Shown piece by piece: positions 1 to 9,500 of a DNA stretch of 24,602 bases. How positions within the stretch are numbered: the stretch's first letter is position 1; each line of letters starts with the position of its first letter. The notes beneath the pieces are model-generated. The model was not told the origin of the DNA and did not search any database. It saw nothing but the letters and a program-made list of their open reading frames with translations. Location: positions 1 through 24,602 of the IMG/VR virus record IMGVR_UViG_3300027985_000550; one strand, written 5' to 3'. This DNA is from a virus. The position numbers and the translations under genes are program-made.

Positions 1-273
1 CGATAATGCTGTTAATCCTGCATTGCCTCTAGTCCAATCCATTTCCAAGTCTTCCCCTGCAATTGAACCGCTAAGAACTAATCCGTTAACATCACTTCCA
101 CCCCAACCGTAATTAGTATATTCATTGCCTACTAATTCATTAGGCTTACCTGTGAATAGGTATTGGAAGTTAGATGAGTAATTAGTTCCTGAACTAATGA
201 ATAACCCATTGGCTTCTAATAGCCCTCGCTGCAATAACAATCTCTGCTTAGACAATACTCCTCTACTTATCAT
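1..273 (-). CDS. Unrecognised tail-region protein, N-terminal 91 residues (3' end beyond window)
   Basis: An ATG at 271-273 opens a frame that stays open to the left edge, giving 91 residues with no stop, so the gene continues outside the window. The sequence starts MISRGVLSKQRLLLQRGLLE, which looks helical, and then becomes rich in Gly, Asn, Ser, Thr and aromatic residues (for example NYGWGGSDVNGL), which suggests a beta-rich extracellular or virion-surface domain. No family is recognised. It follows the 103-aa gene by 8 bp in the tail-tip operon, so a tail accessory or receptor-contact role is plausible by position only. A GAGGTAGGG stretch sits just upstream of the ATG, a better ribosome-binding-site candidate than most genes here have, although it partly encodes the end of the preceding gene. 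Confidence 0.65.
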   Translation of the reverse strand, partial: MISRGVLSKQRLLLQRGLLEANGLFISSGTNYSSNFQYLFTGKPNELVGNEYTNYGWGGSDVNGLVLSGSIAGEDLEMDWTRGNAGLTALS

Positions 274-281
274 TCCCTACC

Positions 282-593
282 TCAATTAATCAAATTAGCA
301 ACTTCTCTAAGAGAGCAATTATCAATAATAATCTTACCATTAAGTACCCCCTTGAACGCAATATATCGCGCAAAACGAATAACATAAGGAGCATTAAGAG
401 TTAATGGGGTTGGCTCTTCTGCTGTTCCTGCATCTAACATTTCAGTTGTCCTATTCGTTGGTATCGGAGATACGAATACTTCAACACTTGTTGTTTCGTC
501 TATCCCCATTAAGAATATTGTCCCCTTTTCAGATCCATTGTCTGGTATTACCTCATATACCTTCCCTAATTGTGCTTCACTCTGAGTTTTCAT
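282..593 (-). CDS. Hypothetical 103-aa tail-region protein
   Basis: A complete short frame, starting MKTQSEAQLGKVYEVIPDNG and ending in LIN. It has no signal peptide or membrane segment and alternates beta-forming segments (KVYEVI, GTIFLMGI, SVEVFVSPI, YVIRFARYIAFKGV, GKIIID), so a compact beta-sandwich is likely. I do not recognise the family. It lies 8 bp downstream of the GLUG-repeat tail protein and just upstream of the truncated gene at the window edge, in the same operon. A virion accessory or fibre-attachment role is inferred from position only. Its start has no Shine-Dalgarno sequence, as is usual in this window. Confidence 0.7.
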   Translation of the reverse strand: MKTQSEAQLGKVYEVIPDNGSEKGTIFLMGIDETTSVEVFVSPIPTNRTTEMLDAGTAEEPTPLTLNAPYVIRFARYIAFKGVLNGKIIIDNCSLREVANLIN

Positions 594-601
594 TCTATCT
601 A

Positions 602-1645
602 TTATATATTAATTAATTCCGGATAACTTACCCCCTCGTTAATGCTCCATATATTCGTGAAATCCCACCCAACATACGTAGCTTGTTGTTTCATTTCTGC
701 CGTTGTTTTTGGAATGCCCGTACCTGTATCCGTTAATCCTGATACTGTTGTGTCATAATATGAATTAATTACCGTTGCTCCGCTTCCGCCAACTAATCCC
801 CTCAAAATTCCACTACCAGACACTGTGCCAATTGCATAGCAGTTTTTAATTTGTCCTGAAAAAGCGCCACCAACCGCACCTCCCCCGTATTGAGTGGAGT
901 TAACCGTACTTTGCGTATAGCAATCATGCATATATGTGCTGAGGAAGTTGCCAACTAGCCCTCCAACCCTTAATTCGCTATTGATTATCGCTTCACTATA
1001 ACATTTATATATCTCGCCGGCAGAACTTGAACCCACTAGTCCTCCAGCGCTTATATTCGAGCCACTACCTCCATTAACTACACCAAATGAATTACATCTC
1101 CTTACCGTTCCAAAATTTCTGTCAAGCAACAAACCATCCTTTGCAGTTCCCGATACGCTGCAATTTTCTACTATTGCATCGGATAAGGCTGACCCATTCA
1201 TCGAGCCTAATAATGCAGACTCAGATACTGAATCTTCGATTATAACATTGCGTATAATTGTTGATGAGCCAACTTGAATACCTCCTATAAGTCCAACTTG
1301 AACTAAGCCTCCTCCTTTTAGAATGTTTGCGTTATTTATTTTCACTCTATTTCCATCAAAAATACCAGAAAAAGAAGTCTCACTTGGGGTAAATAACTGA
1401 TTTTCAAAATCAAGATTATATATAACTACATAATTCTTATCACGCCCTAATTGATATTGCCTATACCACGGACTATTTGCCCCCATGTACTGAACATTAG
1501 ATAGTAAATTGAATTTATTAAATTCCGATACGTTTGCAATAGGTATATAATCTAACATATTAATCATATATTCTAATGTAACATAGTCGTATATGCCATC
1601 TTGATTAAAGTTAAACATAAAATTATGACCGTAAAATAATCCCAT
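602..1645 (-). CDS. GLUG-repeat tail fibre/adhesin-like protein
   Basis: 347 aa. Residues 1-100 form a non-repetitive N-terminal region. From about residue 110 the protein becomes a chain of GLUG-type repeats: GGLVGSSSAGEIYKCYS at 201-217, GGLVGNFLSTYMHDCYT at 228-244, GGAVGGAFSGQIKNCYAIG at 255-273 and RGLVGGSGATVINSYYD at 282-298. The end (MKQQATYVGWDFTNIWSI then SYPEL) is the typical closing segment of bacterial GLUG proteins. Such repeats form beta-solenoid-like adhesins on cell surfaces. In the tail-tip operon of a phage the natural reading is a fibre that contacts the host surface. Its start codon shares one base with the stop of the upstream fibre gene (TAATG at 1643-1647), which implies coupled translation. 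The GLUG assignment is secure; the receptor-binding role is inferred. Confidence 0.8.
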   Translation of the reverse strand: MGLFYGHNFMFNFNQDGIYDYVTLEYMINMLDYIPIANVSEFNKFNLLSNVQYMGANSPWYRQYQLGRDKNYVVIYNLDFENQLFTPSETSFSGIFDGNRVKINNANILKGGGLVQVGLIGGIQVGSSTIIRNVIIEDSVSESALLGSMNGSALSDAIVENCSVSGTAKDGLLLDRNFGTVRRCNSFGVVNGGSGSNISAGGLVGSSSAGEIYKCYSEAIINSELRVGGLVGNFLSTYMHDCYTQSTVNSTQYGGGAVGGAFSGQIKNCYAIGTVSGSGILRGLVGGSGATVINSYYDTTVSGLTDTGTGIPKTTAEMKQQATYVGWDFTNIWSINEGVSYPELINI

Positions 1646-3090
1646 TAGCTATTAGTATAATTAGTTCCGTAAGTAATATTCAATGCTGCTCCATCATACT
1701 TATACGATATTATTGTTCTATTGCTTGCTGATATGTTAACTACTCCCGCACCGAATCCAATTACATAAGGTGTAGGAGTGATTGTAGCAGTATAACTTCC
1801 TGTATTATCAATTATAACCTCTCCTTGGTCTCCCGCCGTTAGGTTAGAGAATGTAATTGTAGCATTATGGGCTAACGATAACTTTGCATTAGCTCCATCG
1901 TTTACATTCATGGTAATACTTGCACTACTTGTTAACGTTTGAAATCGCTTATCTGCGAATTGTGTTCTGAAATATGTTAATAATGTAGCTTTTAAGTTGG
2001 CAAATGTTATTTTTCTTAGAACAGAATTGAAAAATGAAATATAATCAGTATCAATTATTGCTGCTTCGCTTGCTGCATTATGCTTATCATATACATAACT
2101 GCTTTTAATCTGCAACTCATTCCCTACTACAACAAAGTCATTAACAGAGATTGTGTTAAATGGCTTGCCCGTTACATTACTCCATGTAGGCTGTATCTGT
2201 TGGTTGTCAACCTTAGCCCAACCCGTGGCAGTCTTAACAGCCCAATCGTTAACCGCCCAATCAATAGTGAATTGAGTTCCTGCCGTTGTTACAATCCAAA
2301 ATTGCCCGGTTGTAGCACTCGATATGTCGGGAGTATTAGTAGAGGCATTCCATTCACCCTCGGGCAATAACGGGGTATCTACAATTGGTATTGATACGGT
2401 TATATTTCCGCCACCCTTCTTTGTTAGCGTTAATATATCTGTGTTAACATCGTAACTAGCACTATTAATATGGTCGTTATCATTCGCAGTAAACTCCGCC
2501 TGCTGTAATGTGCTTATAGGCTTGTTTAAGTCCGAAGTGTTATCTACATTGCTTAGTCCTACTGTATTCTTCGAAATTAAACTGAATATATTACTAAGCG
2601 TCCGCTTGAACCAACCTGTTGCCGTTTTGAATATAATTTCATTGCTTTCATTCAGTGTAGGAGCTTCTTCTAATTCAAGATTACTGCCTGTTCTATTCGC
2701 ATAATATCCATCTCTCGCAAGTAGGTTTAATGCATTTCCATCGTATTGATACAAAACTTTGTCCTCATCGGCTATATCGGTTACGAATTGTCCTGAATGC
2801 AATGCTTCTGTTTGCCAATATACACTATCTACCGCTGTTAGTATCTCATTAGTATCATTGCTTACATATATATCGCCTTGCTTAAGCCCACTGCCAGGAA
2901 CTCCCGATAATGGACCTACTCCTAAGTTTGCTATAATGTTTGGAAATTCATTATTGATAGTTGCAATAGGTGTAGTTGTTCCGTCTTCATTAATTATTAC
3001 CGCTGTTCCGTCAGGAGTAAAACCATATCCCTTACAGCCGTTAACAGGCTTCGAGAATGTAAATGTTTTCATTATATCAACCTGCGCCAT
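1645..3090 (-). CDS. Phage tail fibre protein
   Basis: 481 aa. The phrase NTVGLSNVDNTSDLNKPIS at residues 175-193 is a very widespread signature of phage tail-fibre shafts. It is followed by a Trp-rich segment at 245-295 (GEWNASTNTPDISSATTGQF and ATGWAKVDN) of the kind seen in the carbohydrate-contact parts of fibres. The C-terminal 90 residues (LSLAHNATITFSNL through the end) resemble a common trimeric fibre tip domain with alternating beta strands. The N-terminal 60 residues probably attach it to the tail. It begins at a TAATG overlap with the 112-aa gene and ends at a TAATG overlap with the GLUG gene, placing it in the receptor-binding cluster. Function as a fibre is well supported; the receptor is unknown. 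Confidence 0.8.
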   Translation of the reverse strand: MAQVDIMKTFTFSKPVNGCKGYGFTPDGTAVIINEDGTTTPIATINNEFPNIIANLGVGPLSGVPGSGLKQGDIYVSNDTNEILTAVDSVYWQTEALHSGQFVTDIADEDKVLYQYDGNALNLLARDGYYANRTGSNLELEEAPTLNESNEIIFKTATGWFKRTLSNIFSLISKNTVGLSNVDNTSDLNKPISTLQQAEFTANDNDHINSASYDVNTDILTLTKKGGGNITVSIPIVDTPLLPEGEWNASTNTPDISSATTGQFWIVTTAGTQFTIDWAVNDWAVKTATGWAKVDNQQIQPTWSNVTGKPFNTISVNDFVVVGNELQIKSSYVYDKHNAASEAAIIDTDYISFFNSVLRKITFANLKATLLTYFRTQFADKRFQTLTSSASITMNVNDGANAKLSLAHNATITFSNLTAGDQGEVIIDNTGSYTATITPTPYVIGFGAGVVNISASNRTIISYKYDGAALNITYGTNYTNS

Positions 3091-3428
3091 TACTCTAATA
3101 TATTTAAATTTCCTTGCACATTAATTAATCCTTCTACTTGCAACCTCATTGTATTGTATTCGTAATATTCAGGTATTGTCAATGTGTCGCATTCCTGTAT
3201 TACTCGCTTAACCCCGCCTATTACCTTACCGTTAATCATACACCCTACTCCAACCGAAGCTGTATCGCCATCGCCGTACCTCTTCATCTTCCCGTTTACG
3301 GCTTGGAAAAAATAATTCTTATCATCAGGATAATAGAACGCTCGCTCTACCCAATATTCACTCTTAGGAGTAAGTGACAATATTTTCTCCTCTGTATTGA
3401 ATTTATATTTTACTACCACGTCTCCCAT
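3090..3428 (-). CDS. Hypothetical 112-aa tail-tip protein
   Basis: A short soluble protein with many charged and aromatic residues (YWVERAFYYPDDKNYFFQAV near residues 25-44) and mixed alpha/beta character; it has no signal peptide and no membrane segment. I do not recognise the family. Its start lies inside the end of the hub gene (16-bp overlap) and its stop shares a base with the start of the fibre gene (TAATG). It is therefore locked between hub and fibre, and a role as an adaptor linking the two, or as a fibre chaperone, is a reasonable guess from position only. Confidence 0.7.
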   Translation of the reverse strand: MGDVVVKYKFNTEEKILSLTPKSEYWVERAFYYPDDKNYFFQAVNGKMKRYGDGDTASVGVGCMINGKVIGGVKRVIQECDTLTIPEYYEYNTMRLQVEGLINVQGNLNILE

Positions 3429-4900
3429 ACTGCGGTTTCTCCCCCTTTAATATTAACTACATCGCTCTTTGTTATTGTCTGCTGAGTAACATTATATATC
3501 CTGTTCGATGTGTTGAACTGCTGCTCCTTTATTAACTGTAGAATATTCTTTCCTACTAAATCCCCAAACTGAATCTTATATCGGTTAGGGTGTACTATGT
3601 TTTGAGTTAATGCTTTTATTTCAAAATAATCATCAAGTTCGAATGTCGGACTTACAACTCTTACCAAGTACCCTATATCGAACACTACCTTATTCAATTC
3701 CACAAAGCTTGCATCTATTTCTCCTTCATAATTAACCAACCCTGTTGAACTTACATTAATATGCTCCTGTGTTGCCTCTTTAAGTTTATTTGTTGCTGCG
3801 TCAATATACGTTTGTGGCATTATTATATCATACAGTTTGTATTTGTCTCCTACTTTTGGCTTTAAGGTGTCGTTCGGAAATTCTCCCGTATCTTCTGTCT
3901 TCTTTATTAACATATACCGCTTTGTAGAGTGATCGTAATTGAACTCAAATTCTATATTCATCAACGCCCCGGTACTGAATTTAAGTTTTGGGGCAACCCC
4001 CGACATTAACTGTACATTAACATCAAAGTCCATCTCTGTATCATAGAATGTTAACATATCATCACCTAAGCTCGTAACTACACCTGTACGTTCTGCCTTT
4101 ATATCGTTGAACTCAACTATCAGCTCCCGCCTGCCGAATTTATCAATATTTTTTTCAAGTTTACTCTCCCCGTTAACTCCCTTAAAATACAGTCTGTTAT
4201 CGCTGTTCAAAATACTATTATATGTTACCCCCCCCTTATCTTCATTAAAGCGGGGTGGCAAATTATCTGAAGAGCCGTACCCGTACACTACCGTTGCAAT
4301 ATCTTCACTCTCTACCGATGTCCGTGTTAAGCTGGTAAACCCAATATTCATACCTACCTGCAATACAATTGCTGTCTCGAAATTACGCTGCCCGAAATTG
4401 AGTTGCTTACCTATCATATACCAGCTTATACCTAGCTTGCTACATATTTCATTACAGGCTTCAAAACCATTCCAATTATTGAATTCTATTATAACATCCT
4501 CTGTCTCTTCGTACTTACCTGCTGTATATCCACCTCCGGTTCGGTTTAAATTCTCTACAACAAATTCAAGTAGTGTTTTGGCATTACCGGTTAACGGAAA
4601 TGAATAATCATACCCTAACATTATTCTAGTGTGCCTCAACTGGTGAATACTCCCCTTAAATACACATTCGTAATTATATTCTCCCTCTCTCTCTATTACC
4701 GATGGTTCCCTATCTATAAAGTATACTTGCTCAGTTTTATCATACGATATATAGTCCCCAACATTTATAGCTACATATTCATTTAATCGAAAATTCAACC
4801 TTATTAAATCCTCGCTTTGTTTTACCTGAATATGCTCCGAACTATCTAGCGGCGATACAGATACTACTTCAATGTTATTTCTGAATATCTGAATTAACAT
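3413..4900 (-). CDS. Tail-tip/baseplate hub protein (tail-associated, gp27/Tal-like)
   Basis: 495 aa. The N-terminal part (MLIQIFRNNIEVVSVSPLDS, then NEYVAINVGDYISYD and YFIDREPSVIEREGEYNYEC) looks like the first beta domain of siphophage tail-associated or hub proteins, which sit under the distal-tail ring and close the tube. The middle (ENLNRTGGGYTAGKYEETED, ACNEICSKLGISWYMIGKQL) fits the beta-barrel/LysM-like arrangement of hub proteins. The protein occupies the position two genes after the distal tail protein, as hubs usually do. I see no obvious peptidase or lysozyme catalytic motif, so cell-wall cleavage, if any, must be done elsewhere. It overlaps the 112-aa gene by 16 bp. The assignment comes from general resemblance plus synteny. 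Confidence 0.65.
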   Translation of the reverse strand: MLIQIFRNNIEVVSVSPLDSSEHIQVKQSEDLIRLNFRLNEYVAINVGDYISYDKTEQVYFIDREPSVIEREGEYNYECVFKGSIHQLRHTRIMLGYDYSFPLTGNAKTLLEFVVENLNRTGGGYTAGKYEETEDVIIEFNNWNGFEACNEICSKLGISWYMIGKQLNFGQRNFETAIVLQVGMNIGFTSLTRTSVESEDIATVVYGYGSSDNLPPRFNEDKGGVTYNSILNSDNRLYFKGVNGESKLEKNIDKFGRRELIVEFNDIKAERTGVVTSLGDDMLTFYDTEMDFDVNVQLMSGVAPKLKFSTGALMNIEFEFNYDHSTKRYMLIKKTEDTGEFPNDTLKPKVGDKYKLYDIIMPQTYIDAATNKLKEATQEHINVSSTGLVNYEGEIDASFVELNKVVFDIGYLVRVVSPTFELDDYFEIKALTQNIVHPNRYKIQFGDLVGKNILQLIKEQQFNTSNRIYNVTQQTITKSDVVNIKGGETAVWETW

Positions 4901-5580
4901 TAGCCGATAGCATTAATGTGTGCCGAAATGAAATACCTGCCTCCTGTATGATAATTATGATAAAATCTTATTATACCCCCCTCAATTTTTATGCACGCAA
5001 TACTTCCCATCGTCCAAGCGTTTCCTCCATTTATTAATATAGGTACGCCTCCATATCTATACCCTCCACTTCTTACTACTATATGCAATATTGCATAATC
5101 GAAAACCTTACCTGCAGGACTTAAATTAATATAAGAGTATTGTCCTGCACTAGTCCAATCTAAGCATACATCCCAGGCATATGCTGTGTCTTCATTATTC
5201 CTATATGCATAGTTTTCATTCACACCCGACCGCTTAAATATTTGAGCTACCGAATTTGTAAATATTATCGGCAAATCAGCCGCTCTTATCAATCCATCTC
5301 CTTCTCCTTTATTAACCTCATCAGGTGTTGCGTGTTTGCCAACTCCATATCGCTCATTAGTCATTGTACTTTTATTGAACCCTGCGGGTGTTAATGCTCG
5401 GTAATTAATATCTGAATTAGTAACAATATCATTGCTCAATAGCATATCAAGTTTCAATTTCTTAGCCTCTGCCTCTGCTAACGATTCATCATCAACATCT
5501 AGCGATATTGAACTTAATAATTGCTTCAACTCTTCTGCTGTTATTGCTGTTAGGTTGTATGTTCTTTTATCAGCTCCCAT
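4900..5580 (-). CDS. Fibre-like tail-tip protein
   Basis: 226 aa. The N-terminal 50 residues are helical and charged (ITAEELKQLLSSISLDVDDE, SLAEAEAKKLKLDMLL). Residues about 62-100 contain ALTPAGFNKSTMTNERYGVG then KHATPDEVNKGEGDGLIRAADL (in two pieces), close to the repeated phrase found in phage tail-fibre shafts in which an AT..EV..G element is followed by a short helix. The C-terminal half is rich in Tyr, Gly and Trp and is likely a beta-structured binding head. It sits between the distal-tail/PKD gene and the hub gene with TAATG overlaps on both sides. I infer a short side fibre or receptor-binding protein; a structural spacer in the tip is the alternative. Confidence 0.6.
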   Translation of the reverse strand: MGADKRTYNLTAITAEELKQLLSSISLDVDDESLAEAEAKKLKLDMLLSNDIVTNSDINYRALTPAGFNKSTMTNERYGVGKHATPDEVNKGEGDGLIRAADLPIIFTNSVAQIFKRSGVNENYAYRNNEDTAYAWDVCLDWTSAGQYSYINLSPAGKVFDYAILHIVVRSGGYRYGGVPILINGGNAWTMGSIACIKIEGGIIRFYHNYHTGGRYFISAHINAIG

Positions 5581-6509
5581 TATGTTATTGCTTTATAGTT
5601 ATTATTCGTAATTAATTTAGCTGCACCGCTGTTATCAATTAGCTTACGTGCAAACCTTACTGTTATGTATTCTGTTTTTATTTCACTATCAGTTCCCCCC
5701 GCCTCATTGAACACTTGCAGCCTTACAGTGAATATACCCGGCTTAGTATAAGTGTGAATAGGGTTCTGTTCTGCACTAGTGTTGCCATCGCCAAAGTCCC
5801 AGCTCCATATTTTTACCCTCCCTTCGCTTAGGTCGGTAAATTGGACAGTATGCGGTTTAATTCCAATCCCTGTATTATCTGACGTGAATTGAGCGGTTAA
5901 CGAATCTATTACCGACATATCCTTATCAATATCAACAACTATATCGGCATATCGGGGCTCGCTATATACATGATAATAATACTTAGAATTACTTACAAAT
6001 TCCCAAGTGCCGTCGCCCCAGAATATCTTAGCCGTTCTACCTTTATCGTAGTAAATACGTACATTCCCTGCCAAATCTGTTGTTTCAATGAATTTTAATC
6101 CATTAGGGTTTACATCACACAACCCTAACGAGAATCGGTATATACTATCCTTCTTCCGAATATTAACACTAGGCACAATATTGCGTGACCGCTTACACAA
6201 TAAGCATTCCCTTACATCTCCTTCTATATCTCGCAACGACAACACGAATAACTTCTTCTCAAACATATAATCGGTTAATGCTTTAGCTAACCTATATGCA
6301 GCTACTTCATTTATTGCCTTAGTGAAGCATTCTACAACAAATTCAAGAGGCTCATATCTGTTATTCCCTAAGTTTTTATCAATCCCCGATTTTACAGGCC
6401 ATATATATTCATCTTCTCGCTCCGATGCTATTCCAAGCATTGCTGTATAATCAAGTATTCGTATGCCGAATTGCTCCTCTATATCCATATTATCAATGAG
6501 TACTTGCAT
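5580..6509 (-). CDS. Distal tail (Dit-like) protein with PKD domains
   Basis: 309 aa. The N-terminal 140 residues begin MQVLIDNMDIEEQFGIRILD and read like the distal-tail ring protein that follows the tape measure in siphophages. The C-terminal half carries Ig-like domains. A degenerate unit with FWGDGTWE at 163-170 and YYYHVYS at 177-183 is followed by a canonical PKD domain at about 208-284 with WDFGDG at 237-242 and HTYTKPGIFTVRL at 252-264. PKD domains are common on Bacteroidetes surface and secreted proteins and bind protein or glycan. The gene starts with a TAATG overlap with the tape-measure stop. The PKD call is very secure; the Dit role rests on position and general resemblance. Confidence 0.75.
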   Translation of the reverse strand: MQVLIDNMDIEEQFGIRILDYTAMLGIASEREDEYIWPVKSGIDKNLGNNRYEPLEFVVECFTKAINEVAAYRLAKALTDYMFEKKLFVLSLRDIEGDVRECLLCKRSRNIVPSVNIRKKDSIYRFSLGLCDVNPNGLKFIETTDLAGNVRIYYDKGRTAKIFWGDGTWEFVSNSKYYYHVYSEPRYADIVVDIDKDMSVIDSLTAQFTSDNTGIGIKPHTVQFTDLSEGRVKIWSWDFGDGNTSAEQNPIHTYTKPGIFTVRLQVFNEAGGTDSEIKTEYITVRFARKLIDNSGAAKLITNNNYKAIT

Positions 6510-9500
6510 TATATCCCTCCCAATTTCTGATATGTCTTCTTTGTGTTTTCCGCTATCTCGGGTAAGTAATCGGTATTGCGTTTTATCTGACCCAACACTA
6601 TAAGGCTATTGGTTGCCAGCTCTAATGCATCAGCCGAATAGCTTGCTATCCTTTCATTGCTTAGCCTTGTTGCATTTATCCCTCCAACAATTTCGGTCCC
6701 GGTAGCCTCTGTTATCGATTCCGAAACCTTGCCCGCATTGCTTCTTTCAGCGGCACTTTCCGAACCGTCGAACGCATTATTGAATCCTGCCTTCGCTGCT
6801 ATCTCATCGGCTTTACTATAAGCTTCCAATACAGCAGGCTGAATAGTGTTTAAGTCCTTGTAAAAATCACCAAGCTCTAATACTATACTCTCCTGAAGAG
6901 TATCGAGCGAAATATTGCCTGCGGTATAGTCTTTACCTATATTCTGTGCTGCTGATTGTAACTCATCGGTAAGGGGCTTTATAAACGCAAAGTCAATAGC
7001 TTGTTGCGAAAAGCTTTCTATCATATCTGTCATACTCTGCTCTAGCCCTGCAAAAGCATCTGAACCGTTTTCATATATATCTCGAAATGCTTTCGATGCT
7101 TCCGATGCTACATCGCCAAATACACTTGCCATATATTCGCCCATGGCCTCGTATGCCTCCTCAATAGCATATGAGGCTTCTAAAGCCCCCTTAAGTATAT
7201 TCTCTTCATTGCCTCCAAGTATTCCCGAATCCAATACGCTCTCTGCTACTACTGTATTCAACTTCCCTTGCTCGTTAATTAACTGCGGGAATAATTCCAG
7301 CAAGTCTTTATATTCATCCTTACGCCAGCGTCTGTCTTTTGTTTTTACCTCTACCCCATTGAGTGCTGTCATATACTTATTGAGTTGAGCTGTTGCCGCT
7401 TTTATACTCTCTGCCGACCCCTCAAACCCCTCTCCGAATTCAAACTTCCCAAAGCTGGTATCATATTTCTTCTGAATCCTGCTCAGGTCTCGGTAGAACG
7501 CTTCTGTCTTCTCAATTATTGATACATATGCCTCATTGAAGTTTCGTTCTATCTCCTCGTTAGCTTCTTTTGTTTTTTTCACAAAACTCGACACTATCTG
7601 TATCAACGGCAGCAATACCCCAACAAGCGCACCTACTATTAGCCCCAGTTTTCCCCCTATTTGCTTCGCTATTTTGAACCCTTCGGTTATGCCGGCAAAC
7701 AACTTATTGAATGTATCTAATATATCGGTTACGTATGTTGCTATTACCTCAAGTACCTCGCTACCTGTTGCTTCACTTAATGCAATCAATGTTTCTGCAA
7801 CCTCTTCTGCTATTGTAACTATTGTCTGCAATGCTGCCGTAACACCTCCTGCACCTTCTTCAACTCCTGCTACGGTATCGGAACTTGCCATTTGCTGAAA
7901 ACTGCTTATAAGGCTACTGAATCCTGTATCGGTGTCTTGTATACTTGTTGTTAATCCTTCTACAGATTTGCGTATCATATCAACCGTTTCTGGAGAAAAC
8001 GAATCTACCTTATCTTGCGATAAGCCAAACATATTGTTATCCCTAAACTTTGTCTTACCGTCAATGTAATCAAGAATATCTACCGCACCGTTTTTAAGTT
8101 CTTGTAATTCTTCAAGCGACTTATTCTTAGTATCGGTAAATAGCTTATTAATCCCCTGGGTCGATGTTGCATAAGCACTATTCAGTTCGTCAAGTTGCTT
8201 ATTTAATTCTTCAATAATATTCCCTTTTACTTTATCCCCTACATTGTTTTTTTCGGCAACTTTAAGTTTTGTGTTTGCTTTATCTATCAAAGCCTTCCTT
8301 TTGGTTAAATAATCACCATACTGATTCAACAACTCATCAAGTTTCTCCTTGTTTATCTGTTCCTCTTCTTCTTTCTGTTTTTCTGCCTCAACAGCAGTAT
8401 CTAATGTTACAGTTTTTATCTCTTGCTTAATTATTTCCTTCTTCCCTAAATCGTTCTCTTTATTTAACTCCTTATTTAAAAATTCAATATATGTATTCCC
8501 TTGCTCTGTAAGAAACTTGTACAGCTCATCAACTTTCGTCTTACGCTCTTCTGTTACCGAACTTACATCACTATTGTATTTTTCATAAAGCGATTTTTGG
8601 TCGCTCAAATACTGTTCGTATGCTTTTAGTTGTTCTTTATATTTATCTGCAAGTTCTTTCTTTTCCTCTTCCGATAATTCTCCCTCAACTCCCTCTCTAA
8701 ACTCAAAATAAAATGGAGACTTCTCAATTTTGAATTTATCTTGCCCGGTGCTCTGTTTCAGGAATGCATTTGTAAAGTCTTCTATCTCCTGTTTACTTGC
8801 CTTGAATTCCTTCCAAGCTTCGTCAGATGCCTGTATCGACTGCAATAAATAATCAAAATCTGTTAGTGCGTGCTTGCTTCCGGGTTGCGTTGCATACGAA
8901 CCATAACTTATTGCAATACCCATCTCTTTTGCATATTTCTTCGCAAGGTCTAATATATTTGACCCTCCTTTTTCAATATCTTCATTTATCTTCTGAAAGT
9001 ATGCAGTAAGCGTTCCTTTATCTATTCTGTCAATATTAAGCAATTTATTAATTGCCTTGCCCTGCGCTTTGTATAACGATTCTCCTATCTCGTCTATCTT
9101 CTCTTGCTTTGAACGTAACGCAATGTTTTCAATTATCTTTTGGTTAACTGCATTTTGCGCAATTTCAATTTCTTTAAGGCTCGCTTTCTCTAAATCGTAA
9201 TTCCCAATTAAGTCGGGATATTTATCATTAAGCTGCTTAATTAATCGGTTTCTCTCATCGGTCTCCGGGTTCGTCTTTTTAAGAGCATCAAAAATACCAT
9301 TAATTTCAAATTGCTCTTTCTTAATCTCAGCATTAAGTTTAACCGTTTCTCTATTCAACTCCTTCTGCTTATCAACGAATTTCATGATTAAAGGAACGGC
9401 AACGCTTAAGGCTGTAACAACCAATCCAAGTGGGTTAGCTACAGCTGCCGCCCTAAGCGACTTTAATCCGTTACTTAGCTTATAGCTTGCTGCAGCAAGT

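Noticed and set aside
4900-5250. Possible diversity-generating retroelement variable region in the Tyr/Gly-rich end of the fibre-like protein
   Set aside because: No reverse transcriptase, template repeat or near-duplicate of this stretch was seen in the window, and no typical C-type lectin ending is evident.
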